This document shows, piece after piece, positions 17,803 to 25,597 of a stretch of DNA of 37,476 nucleotides. Positions within the stretch are counted from its first letter, which is position 1. Each line of letters opens with the position of its first letter. The stretch comes from Candidatus Treponema equi (GTDB lineage: Bacteria; Spirochaetota; Spirochaetia; Treponematales; Treponemataceae): contig JAGHUO010000026.1 of assembly GCA_018064785.1 (NCBI GenBank), positions 1-37,476 on the forward strand. The letters are read 5' to 3'. Under the pieces are notes generated by a model. It made no database searches. It saw only the letters and a list, made by a program, of their open reading frames with translations, and was not told where the DNA came from. A program made the translations under genes and the position numbers.

Positions 17803-19257
17803 ATGAATATTATGATTATCGGGGCAGGTTTTACAGGTGTCCAGCTTGCAAAAAGACTGCTCAATGAAAAAAACATTGTAACAATCATCGACAACAACGA
17901 GGAAACAGTTGAAAACGTAAAAGGCCAGCTTGACTGCGATGTGTTTGCAGTTGATGGAAACAACCTGGATAATCTTGAGGACCACGGCATTGCAAAACAG
18001 GACGCCCTTGTTTGCGTAACAGACAATGATGAGGTCAACATGATCACATGTTCCCTTGTCGATGCGGTCTATCCAAATATCCTTAAGATCGCTCGTGTAA
18101 GAAACTATGCATACTATGTAAATACAAATGTCGCAGCGGAACATCACGCGGACACTTTCAAAGGTAACAACCACCGTCCACTATACGGAATCGACTACAT
18201 GGTCCACCCGGATGTCGAGGCAGCCGAAGCAATCGTAAAGGCTGTTGAGCATGGTGCCATCAGCGACATCGTTGATTTTGGCGACAACGGAGAATACGAA
18301 GTAACTTCACTCCAGGTTGAAAAGGACAGCAGACTTGACGGAACAGCCCTCAAGAACATACGCAACCTTACAGACAAAAAATTCCTTGTTGTATATCAGG
18401 AGACAAAGGATCCTGAAACAGACAACATGATAAGCGCCCTTCCAAGCGGAGAAACAATCCTTCACGCGGGAGACAGAATCGGAATAATCACAGCCCGTGA
18501 AAACGTTGCCGACCTTGTTGACCTTTGCGGAATCCAGATCGACGTAATCAAGAAAATCTGTCTATGCGGAATCGGCAGAGTCGGAACAATAGTAGCCGAA
18601 CGTATCATAGAGAAGGACAAGAATTCCGTGATTTCCCGACTCTTTGGAAAGGAAAGAAAATCAAGTCAGTCGGTCACAATCATCGACACAGACCTTGAGC
18701 TTTGCGAGGCTGCAAAAAGCAAATTCCCGACGGCAAATGTTGTCCATGCTGACATCACTGATGACAACATCATCGAAGAAGAAAGGCTGGACAAATGCAA
18801 TCTGCTCATCTGCGCAACCCACAACCATGAGCTCAACATGGTCATCTCGGCATACCTTGAATCCCTTGGCGTCGAGAAATCCATCGTTCTCGTAAATCAG
18901 GCCCAGTATGGAAACATCGCAAGAAAGCTGGGAATTGAAGTCGCAATTCCTATGCGCGACACTCTGGTAGATTCCATCATCAGCCACCTGCACGGAAAGA
19001 GCGTAACCGGAATCCATACAGTATCCAACGGTGAATTTGAGATCGTTGAATGTGATCTTTCACCGACAAGCAAATTTGCAGGAAAGCAGCTCAAGGACAT
19101 CGCAAATCCTGGCCAGTATCTGGTGCTGCTCATCAAAAAGCCAGGAAGCAAAAGCTATGAACTGCCACAGGGAAACACAACCCTTACAGCAGGAGACCAT
19201 CTTGTCATCATTGAAAAGACAGGAAATAAAAAGGTACTGGAAAAGTTCAGCAAATGA
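17803..19257 (+). CDS. trkA: Trk potassium uptake protein TrkA
   Basis: MNIMIIGAGFTGVQLAKRLLNE (Rossmann), two RCK_N/RCK_C repeats (second CLCGIGRVGTIVAERI). The ORF-track start at 17794 is a TTG inside the -10 region. Confidence 0.93.
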   Translation: MNIMIIGAGFTGVQLAKRLLNEKNIVTIIDNNEETVENVKGQLDCDVFAVDGNNLDNLEDHGIAKQDALVCVTDNDEVNMITCSLVDAVYPNILKIARVRNYAYYVNTNVAAEHHADTFKGNNHRPLYGIDYMVHPDVEAAEAIVKAVEHGAISDIVDFGDNGEYEVTSLQVEKDSRLDGTALKNIRNLTDKKFLVVYQETKDPETDNMISALPSGETILHAGDRIGIITARENVADLVDLCGIQIDVIKKICLCGIGRVGTIVAERIIEKDKNSVISRLFGKERKSSQSVTIIDTDLELCEAAKSKFPTANVVHADITDDNIIEEERLDKCNLLICATHNHELNMVISAYLESLGVEKSIVLVNQAQYGNIARKLGIEVAIPMRDTLVDSIISHLHGKSVTGIHTVSNGEFEIVECDLSPTSKFAGKQLKDIANPGQYLVLLIKKPGSKSYELPQGNTTLTAGDHLVIIEKTGNKKVLEKFSK

Positions 19258-20714
19258 AATACAAGTCAAACGTAACATTCACAGTAATAAAAGTTCTTTT
19301 CCTTATCATCGCCATAGTCGGACTTTCGTTTTCCATTCCGGTAGCCACGGCTGTGTATTGCGGTGAATACGATGTACTTCCTTCATTTCTGCTGCCAATG
19401 ACCATCAGTTCTGTCCTTGGAATTCTTTTTCTTTTTTTGAAGAACAAGCAGAAGGCAAAGCTTACAGTAAGGGCTAGCTTCGTCGTTGTTGCCGTAGCAT
19501 GGATCGGCGCAAGTCTTTTTGGAGCGGTTCCTCTATATGCAAGCGGAGCCATACCAAACATCATCGACGCAGTATTTGAAAGCGTATCCGGATTCACGAC
19601 AACGGGAGCCACAATACTCTCGGAAATAGAGACACTTCCACGCAGCATAAACATGTGGCGTTGCCTCACCCACTGGCTTGGAGGCATGGGAATCGTGGCA
19701 CTTACAGTCGCTCTCCTGCCAATCCTTGGCATAGGTGGATTCCAGCTCATCAAGGCGGAAACCACAGGCCCCGAAAAAGGAAAGTTCACTCCAAGGATCA
19801 CTACAACCGCAAAAATTCTCTGGTTCATCTACCTTGGCATGACACTTCTCGAAGCATTGCTTTTGAAGCTTGCCGGAATGGATTTCATCGACGCATTGAG
19901 CCATGCCTTCTCGACCCTTGGTACCGGCGGATTTTCAACACGCAACGCAAGCATCGCATCATACAACAGTGCGGCCATAGACTGGATATGCTTTACTTTC
20001 ATGTTCCTGTCGGGAATCAACTTCTCCCTTTATTTCTATATTTTTGCGCGCCAGTTCTCAGAGCTCAAGAACAATTCAGAACTCAAGGCCTATCTTGCCC
20101 TGAACATCGTGGCCATATTGATCATGACAATCCTTGAGAAAGGACAGTTTGGAGGTTTCTTCAATTCCCTCAGATTTTCTTCTTTCCAGGTTGCGACAAT
20201 CTCAAGCACGACAGGATTTGCCACAAGCGACTTTACGCTCTGGTCGCCGGCAAGCCAGGCAATAGTGTTCATGCTTCTTTTTATCGGAGGAAGTTCAGGA
20301 TCCACATCGGGTGGAGTCAAGGTTGTGCGCTGGGTGCTTTTCTACAAGGTATTCAAGAATGAAATCCAGAAGCTTATCCATCCACACGGAATTTTCTCTG
20401 TCCGCCTGAACCAGCAGAATGCAAGAAAAGATGTCCTCACAACGGTAGCTGCATTCTTTGCCATGTTCTTCATTCTTCTCATCGCTACGACTTTCTACGG
20501 AACGCTCTTTGGCATGGATCTGCTTACATCTTTCACTGGTGCGGCTTCGATGATCGGAAATGTCGGTCCTGGCTTTGGAGCTCTTGGACCTGCATGCAAT
20601 TACGGATGGCTTGCGGCACCGGTAAAATGGTTCTACTGCTTTGTCATGCTTGCCGGCCGTCTTGAGCTTTTCACCATGTTCGTTTTCCTGTCGCCAAGCT
20701 TCTGGAAAAAATAG
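19254..20714 (+). CDS. trkH: Trk potassium transporter TrkH
   Basis: 486 aa; SVSGFTTTGATI, HWLGGMGIV, LGTGGFSTR, GGSSGSTSGGVKVVR; ATGA overlap with trkA. Confidence 0.93.
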   Translation: MKYKSNVTFTVIKVLFLIIAIVGLSFSIPVATAVYCGEYDVLPSFLLPMTISSVLGILFLFLKNKQKAKLTVRASFVVVAVAWIGASLFGAVPLYASGAIPNIIDAVFESVSGFTTTGATILSEIETLPRSINMWRCLTHWLGGMGIVALTVALLPILGIGGFQLIKAETTGPEKGKFTPRITTTAKILWFIYLGMTLLEALLLKLAGMDFIDALSHAFSTLGTGGFSTRNASIASYNSAAIDWICFTFMFLSGINFSLYFYIFARQFSELKNNSELKAYLALNIVAILIMTILEKGQFGGFFNSLRFSSFQVATISSTTGFATSDFTLWSPASQAIVFMLLFIGGSSGSTSGGVKVVRWVLFYKVFKNEIQKLIHPHGIFSVRLNQQNARKDVLTTVAAFFAMFFILLIATTFYGTLFGMDLLTSFTGAASMIGNVGPGFGALGPACNYGWLAAPVKWFYCFVMLAGRLELFTMFVFLSPSFWKK

Positions 20715-20729
20715 GCGTCTGCTCGGCGC

Positions 20730-20762
20730 CCTAGGATGGCACGCACCTGCTACCATCCTAGG
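20730..20762 (+). repeat. 3'UTR hairpin with conserved 13-nt loop CACGCACCTGCTA (copy 1)
   Basis: CCTAGGATGG-CACGCACCTGCTA-CCATCCTAGG, perfect 10-bp stem just after the trkH stop. Confidence 0.8.
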
Positions 20763-20809
20763 CTAGACAGTTCGAGTGTTTTTTTCCCTTTATCCCTTTA
20801 AAAATTTAA

Positions 20810-20831
20810 GCCTCCATATTTCTACGGAGGC
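20810..20831. other. Small terminator-like hairpin GCCTCC/GGAGGC
   Basis: Lies directly after the tRNA 3'-end-like remnant on the minus strand, with an AT-rich tail. Confidence 0.5.
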
Positions 20832-20837
20832 TCTATT

Positions 20838-20860
20838 AGCCAACTGACAGACTCGAACGC
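20838..20860 (-). pseudogene. tRNA 3'-end remnant (T-loop plus acceptor strand AGTTGGCT)
   Basis: Minus: GTTCGAGTCTGTCAGTTGGCT versus GTTCAAGTCCGGGAGTTGGCT of the intact tRNA-Thr; no 5' half found. Confidence 0.5.
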
Positions 20861-20997
20861 CCCCTCCAGTCCCAGACCTCCTGTCTGCTCCTTCCGGGCG
20901 TCTCCGCTCTCTGCCGGCGGCATCCTTGCCGCCTCTTCCTCGCACCTGCTCGGCGTTCGCTACGCTACTCGGTTCTTCTTTTGTAGATTTCCTAGAA

Positions 20998-21030
20998 ATA
21001 AAAAAAGGCCTTCATTTTCATGAAAGCCTT
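20998..21030 (-). terminator. Terminator after tRNA-Thr
   Basis: Minus: AAGGCTTTCATGAAAATGAAGGCCTTTTTTT. Confidence 0.75.
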
Positions 21031-21031
21031 A

Positions 21032-21104
21032 AGCCAACTCCCGGACTTGAACCGAGTACCTGTTCTTTACGAGGGAACTGCTCTACCAGGTGAGCTAAGT
21101 TGGC
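21032..21104 (-). tRNA. tRNA-Thr (anticodon CGT)
   Basis: Minus: GCCAACTTAGCTCACCTGGTAGAGCAGTTCCCTCGTAAAGAACAGGTACTCGGTTCAAGTCCGGGAGTTGGCT; 7-bp acceptor stem, T-loop, anticodon CGT; CCA not encoded; 31-39 C/A mismatch. Confidence 0.9.
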
Positions 21105-21151
21105 AGATTAATTTACTTGCACAGTTTGCAATTTTTTGCTGATTTATGCAA

Positions 21152-22432
21152 CTACTGCTGGCTGGACTTGTTGAGGGCCTCTATCTTCATGTAGTAGTTG
21201 TCTACGATACGGCGCATGTCGTGGATGTTCTTGACCACGATATATCCGTCAAAAATCTCGATCTTGCCTCTGTCCACAAGCTTTGAAAGTTCTTCATGTG
21301 CAACCTGCTGCGAAAGAGCACCCCAGCTTGCGATGTCGTTGACTGTAATGCTGAACTTGCGCTTAGGATTGTCATCTTCACTTCTTGTAGCCGTACCCTG
21401 AAGCTCATCGTACATAAGGAATATGTCACATACACGGACAGGAACATCCTTGATGAGGATGATCTTGAACTGTCTGTACTGGTCATAAATACGCTTTGTG
21501 AAAATCTTAAGAAGGTTCATGACAATCTGTGGATTGCTGAGAACCAAAGCCTTGAAGTTTGCCTTGTTGAATTCAAGACAGACAACATCAGTACGTGCAA
21601 CACATGAAGCGCTGCGCTGGCTGTTGTCAAGGATTGCCATTTCACCAAAGAAAGAACCGCTTGTAAGGATATCAAGGCTCTTGTTCTGGTCCTTGATGCA
21701 TTTTGTGATCTGAACCTCACCGTACTTGATGAGATAGAATGTCTCACCAGGCTCAAATTCGCTGATGATTACATCGCCACGCTGGTACTTCTTTGTAAAA
21801 CGATCGAATGCAGGAAGAGAGAACTGGTTTACGGCAAGACCTGAAGTAGGCACTGCGGAATCATTATTGAAAGCATTGCGTCCGCTTGATTCTCTTGCGG
21901 CACGATTCTTTGCATCCCTATAGAGCTTTTCGATTTCCGCCTTGTTTGAAGGATTAGGATTGATCTGGCAAAGCTTCTCGAGGACACCTACACAGCTTCT
22001 GAACTGTTCATCGTTGTAGAAAGCCCGTGCGACTGTAAGCATTCCGACTTCTGGAGAAATTGCAACAAAACCGCTCTTAAGGAATTCCTCTGTCTTTTTA
22101 TGGATATCACGGAGAGACTTTGAGAAAACTCTGAGCATTTTTTCTGTAATTGCCTGCTTTGAGCTGAAAAGCTTCTCAAATTCATAGACTGACATTGATA
22201 CAACCACGGAATCAACAAGAACACTTGCTGTGACAAGGCTAGGCATATGTGCCAAAGCCGACTTAACGCCAAAGAATTCACCGATGTGAACCTGCTCTGA
22301 AACCTGGGCACCTGTTTCAAGGTCCCTGCTTCTCAAAGCGATTGCGCCTGACTGGAGAATATAGATGTTTTCGTCTTTATCACCTTCAAAAAAGATGATG
22401 GAGCCTTTTGTAAATTGAACTGTCTTTGGCAT
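21152..22432 (-). CDS. Protein with two cyclic-nucleotide-binding (Crp/cNMP) domains and C-terminal winged-helix-like region
   Basis: Start at MPKTVQFTKGSIIFFEGD with AAGGGG upstream; repeated cNMP-BD motifs (GEFFGVKSAL, GSFFGEMAILDNSQRSASCVA). Confidence 0.85.
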   Translation of the reverse strand: MPKTVQFTKGSIIFFEGDKDENIYILQSGAIALRSRDLETGAQVSEQVHIGEFFGVKSALAHMPSLVTASVLVDSVVVSMSVYEFEKLFSSKQAITEKMLRVFSKSLRDIHKKTEEFLKSGFVAISPEVGMLTVARAFYNDEQFRSCVGVLEKLCQINPNPSNKAEIEKLYRDAKNRAARESSGRNAFNNDSAVPTSGLAVNQFSLPAFDRFTKKYQRGDVIISEFEPGETFYLIKYGEVQITKCIKDQNKSLDILTSGSFFGEMAILDNSQRSASCVARTDVVCLEFNKANFKALVLSNPQIVMNLLKIFTKRIYDQYRQFKIILIKDVPVRVCDIFLMYDELQGTATRSEDDNPKRKFSITVNDIASWGALSQQVAHEELSKLVDRGKIEIFDGYIVVKNIHDMRRIVDNYYMKIEALNKSSQQ

Positions 22433-22564
22433 AGTCAATTCCCCTTTGGTTGTAAAAAATCCAATATCGGTCTCATTATTATATCACAACATATGATATT
22501 ATGCTACAATAAAGAAAAAATTACCATTTTTTAGACAAATTTCATTCTGCACACAAGGAAAACG

Positions 22565-23425
22565 ATGATAGATTTGCATACCCATTCCACAGCTTCAGAC
22601 GGAACCTATACACCCGCCCAGCTTATGGAATACGCACATAGTAAAAAAATCAAAGCCATTGCTCTTTCAGATCACGATACAGTTGACGGGTTGTTGGAAG
22701 CCCAGGCCAAAGCCAGGGAACTTGAGCTGGAATTCATTCCGTCTATAGAACTTTCCATTGAATGGCCTACAGGGGAATTCCATCTTTTAGGAATGGGACT
22801 AAAGACAGCTTCTCCGGAACTCAAATCGGCCATAGATTTCCTAAGGCAGGAAAGGGACAACCGCAACAAGAAAATGGCGGCAAAGCTTCAGGAACAGGGT
22901 GTCGATATTTCCTATGACGAGGTTGTTGAATCAGCCGGAACAAAAACCATAGGCCGCCCACACTTTGCTTCCCTCATGATCGAAAAAGGAATAATAAAGG
23001 TAAGACAGCAGGCTTTTGACCGCTACTTTGCCAAAGGAAGACCATGCTACATAGAAAAGACAGGACTCCAGCTTGAGGATGCAGTAAAGGCTATCAAAAC
23101 CTCAGGCGGAATACCGGTCCAGGCACATCCTCTTTCCATGTACATTTCGTGGGGCAAAATCGAAGACAAGATAATAGAAATCCAGTCCACCGGCGTAGAA
23201 GGACTTGAAGCATGGCATCCGGGCATCCGCGTAGCAGAAGCCTACAGACTCGAAGAAATGGCAAAGAAACTTGGCATGATAGTCACGGCAGGCAGCGACT
23301 TTCACGGTGAAAAGGTCAGGGCGGACCGCAAGATAGGTCACACAGCGGGGAAAAGCACCATAGAAGACAAATACTGGTACGAAGAGCTTAAACCAAGGAT
23401 TTCAGGACAGCCATTCGCGCTATAA
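22565..23425 (+). CDS. PHP-domain phosphoesterase (RNase AM / TrpH-like)
   Basis: MIDLHTHSTASDGTYTP, ALSDHDTVDG, AGSDFHGEK. Confidence 0.88.
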   Translation: MIDLHTHSTASDGTYTPAQLMEYAHSKKIKAIALSDHDTVDGLLEAQAKARELELEFIPSIELSIEWPTGEFHLLGMGLKTASPELKSAIDFLRQERDNRNKKMAAKLQEQGVDISYDEVVESAGTKTIGRPHFASLMIEKGIIKVRQQAFDRYFAKGRPCYIEKTGLQLEDAVKAIKTSGGIPVQAHPLSMYISWGKIEDKIIEIQSTGVEGLEAWHPGIRVAEAYRLEEMAKKLGMIVTAGSDFHGEKVRADRKIGHTAGKSTIEDKYWYEELKPRISGQPFAL

Positions 23426-23430
23426 AAAAA

Positions 23431-23544
23431 GGATGTCCAATAAGTATGATTTAGGGTGGTTGAGCTGGTCGAAACCACCACTAATAGAGTAGCAGTCATA
23501 TCGACAAGCTCAATGAGCGCTACGCCACATACTTTTGGGACACC
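23431..23544. repeat. Large nested inverted repeat (REPIN-like) acting as convergent terminator region
   Basis: Outer arms 23431-23448/23528-23544; inner TTGAGCTGGTCGA (23460-23472)/TCGACAAGCTCAA (23501-23513); alternative hairpin GGTGGTT/AACCACC (23455-23461/23473-23479). Confidence 0.7.
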
Positions 23545-23561
23545 CCTTTCGTTTTTTCCGA

Positions 23562-23972
23562 TTAACGGCAGCAGATCCAGATTGCTCCAAAAATGATCAG
23601 ATCCTTAGAGAACTGGAGAAGCCATGCAAGGAAGTTAGGCTTGCCGATTCCGTTTACGATATCAGCAAGGACAATTACTACAACCCATACAATCAGAACG
23701 ATAAGAGAAAGGATGTTTCCAAAGGAACCCATCCTGTCACCGATGAAGCACTTGAGGACAATGAAAATACCTGCAAGAAGTTCAACAACACCGAATACTG
23801 TAATGATGACGCCTTCTACATTTCCGTCAAAAATAGCCTTAAGTCCTTTTACAGCAAGATCACCTGCAGCTTTTCCCTGCAATGCGTAGATTCCGCTGAT
23901 GGCAAGCATACATCCCACAGCAAGTGTAAGGATAAGCCCCGCAATAACGTTGGTATCTTTCTTTCCCATCAT
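23562..23972 (-). CDS. Small multi-pass membrane protein, unknown function
   Basis: MMGKKDTNVIAGLILTLAVGCMLAISGIYALQ... start fits AGGAGG; several hydrophobic segments. Confidence 0.7.
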   Translation of the reverse strand: MMGKKDTNVIAGLILTLAVGCMLAISGIYALQGKAAGDLAVKGLKAIFDGNVEGVIITVFGVVELLAGIFIVLKCFIGDRMGSFGNILSLIVLIVWVVVIVLADIVNGIGKPNFLAWLLQFSKDLIIFGAIWICCR

Positions 23973-24038
23973 AAACCTCCTTAATGGAAAATGCTTATAC
24001 AGAAATTTTAATACAAATAAGTGAAAATGCAAGTTTCC

Positions 24039-24341
24039 TTACTTGCCTGAGTTTGCGTTTGAAATCATTATTCCAAAACCAAGTATATAGAATACAGGAG
24101 GAACAACCGCAAAGATGAGTGATGTTAGAGGTAGGCTGCCTACCTTGAGTCTGTCCACCGACAGTATGCCCATTTCCACAAGAAGGCTGTAGACCGTTCC
24201 GGCGTAACCGATGACAATGGCTGCAATTATGCACATCCAGGCAGCTTCACCTGTCTTGCTCCACAAAAGGATGGCAGCAAAGGCAGCAATACCGCCAAGG
24301 ACGAGTTTGATTATATAAAGGATAAGTTCTGTCTGAGGCAT
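24039..24341 (-). CDS. Small membrane protein, unknown function
   Basis: 100 aa, hydrophobic; same orientation as neighbours; GGAG upstream. Confidence 0.6.
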   Translation of the reverse strand: MPQTELILYIIKLVLGGIAAFAAILLWSKTGEAAWMCIIAAIVIGYAGTVYSLLVEMGILSVDRLKVGSLPLTSLIFAVVPPVFYILGFGIMISNANSGK

Positions 24342-24361
24342 TCGCTAATTAATCTCCTTCC

Positions 24362-25168
24362 TTAATTTTCGGAAGGAAAAGGATTTTTCTTGAGAACGGC
24401 AAAGACACCACGGTCGGCACCGAAAGGCACGATGCTTGGATTCTCATAGACAGGGCTGATGACTATTCCGTTATCAAGACAGTGGAGAACGAAATCATCG
24501 TATCTGTCCATCGGAATCTTTGGGAAAAGATAAGGTCCCTTGCGTTCCCAGTAGGCGGTTATGACGGAATCATAGATGAACCAATCCTTCTCCTGTCTTG
24601 TCTGGAGCGCCGAGATCAGATTGTATATGGAACGTGTGACCGCAGCTTCCATTGGAGAGGCAAGACGGATCTGTCTTTTTACGGAATCAGACATCTTTGC
24701 AAGGTTGGCTTCAGTATCCTTTACCGCAAGGATGAAGATGTTTGAAGTCCACGGAAGAGGTGGCTCAATGACAATGCTTTCAACGGTGTTCCAGTTGATT
24801 TCCGTCTGATGCCATGGATGGAAAACACTGGTATGTTCCTTGTCCACCATTATGCCGGCAGAAACAGCGTCCGCCTTTGAAGCAAAAACATAGATCTTGC
24901 GATGGTCGCCTAGGAAAAGATCGTTCACTGCCTTTTCAAGACGGTATGTAAAATCGGTTCTGTAGCTTCCTGTGGCACCACGGTCCAGTGCGTTCTTAAG
25001 CATCGTAAAGGCACTTCCCCCGCCCCAGCCAAGGATGGCACGTCCGCCTTCCTGGTAAAGGTCCGTTAGACGTGTCCTGCTTGCAGTGTAAAGGAATGGT
25101 CCGCGAGCTCTCTTGATGTTTCCGTAGCGCTTGAAAATTTCGTCAGCCAAAAACTCGATTTTGTTCAT
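24362..25168 (-). CDS. Conserved-looking uncharacterised protein with weak aminotransferase-like N-terminus
   Basis: 268 aa; RLTDLYQEGGRAILGWGGGSAFTMLKNALDRGATG resembles PLP-dependent enzyme N-termini; no clear PLP-lysine motif seen. Confidence 0.65.
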   Translation of the reverse strand: MNKIEFLADEIFKRYGNIKRARGPFLYTASRTRLTDLYQEGGRAILGWGGGSAFTMLKNALDRGATGSYRTDFTYRLEKAVNDLFLGDHRKIYVFASKADAVSAGIMVDKEHTSVFHPWHQTEINWNTVESIVIEPPLPWTSNIFILAVKDTEANLAKMSDSVKRQIRLASPMEAAVTRSIYNLISALQTRQEKDWFIYDSVITAYWERKGPYLFPKIPMDRYDDFVLHCLDNGIVISPVYENPSIVPFGADRGVFAVLKKNPFPSEN

Positions 25169-25214
25169 GGAACCTATTGTAGTGAAAATCAGGAAATTTT
25201 GCTAGAATGGAGAA

Positions 25215-25589
25215 ATGAAGCTCAAAGTCAGATTCCTTGACTTTTTCATTTTCCTCATCTTTGCGGCAGTACTTGCTTTTTCCGTAACTAAAATACTTTC
25301 GGGAAAGTCTGACAGCAGGACACTCATAGTTCAGATCCAGGGAGAAAAATATGCCTATTCACTGGAAAAGGAACTGGATCTTGAATTCACAGGTCTCATA
25401 GGAAAATCCCGCATCATCGTTTCCAACGGAGAAGCTTGGTTTGAGGATTCCCCATGCGACAACAAGATCTGCGTCGAGTCCGGAAAGATTAACGGACCAA
25501 ACCAGTGGGCCGCATGCCTTCCCAACGGAATCATCATCTATATAGAAGGAAAACAGAAAGACGATGAGCTGGACATCATAGCCAACTGA
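25215..25589 (+). CDS. NusG domain II-containing membrane-anchored protein
   Basis: 124 aa; N-terminal TM, then NGEAWFEDSPCDNKICVESGKINGPNQWAACLPNGIIIYIEG. Confidence 0.8.
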   Translation: MKLKVRFLDFFIFLIFAAVLAFSVTKILSGKSDSRTLIVQIQGEKYAYSLEKELDLEFTGLIGKSRIIVSNGEAWFEDSPCDNKICVESGKINGPNQWAACLPNGIIIYIEGKQKDDELDIIAN

Positions 25590-25597
25590 ACCAATCT

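Noticed and set aside
16554-18047. Long ORF-track version of sbcD starting at 18047
   Set aside because: The first ~100 residues run antisense through trkA and are not nuclease-like; MKFLHTSDWHLGK at 17741 is the natural start.
11963-20754. CTGCTACC shared between the gdhA hairpin loop and the trkH hairpin
   Set aside because: Only 8 bp and in different orientation relative to the genes; expected by chance at this length.
20785-21031. Possible second complete tRNA gene
   Set aside because: Only a T-loop and acceptor 3' strand are present; no 5' acceptor strand, D-arm or anticodon arm could be fitted.
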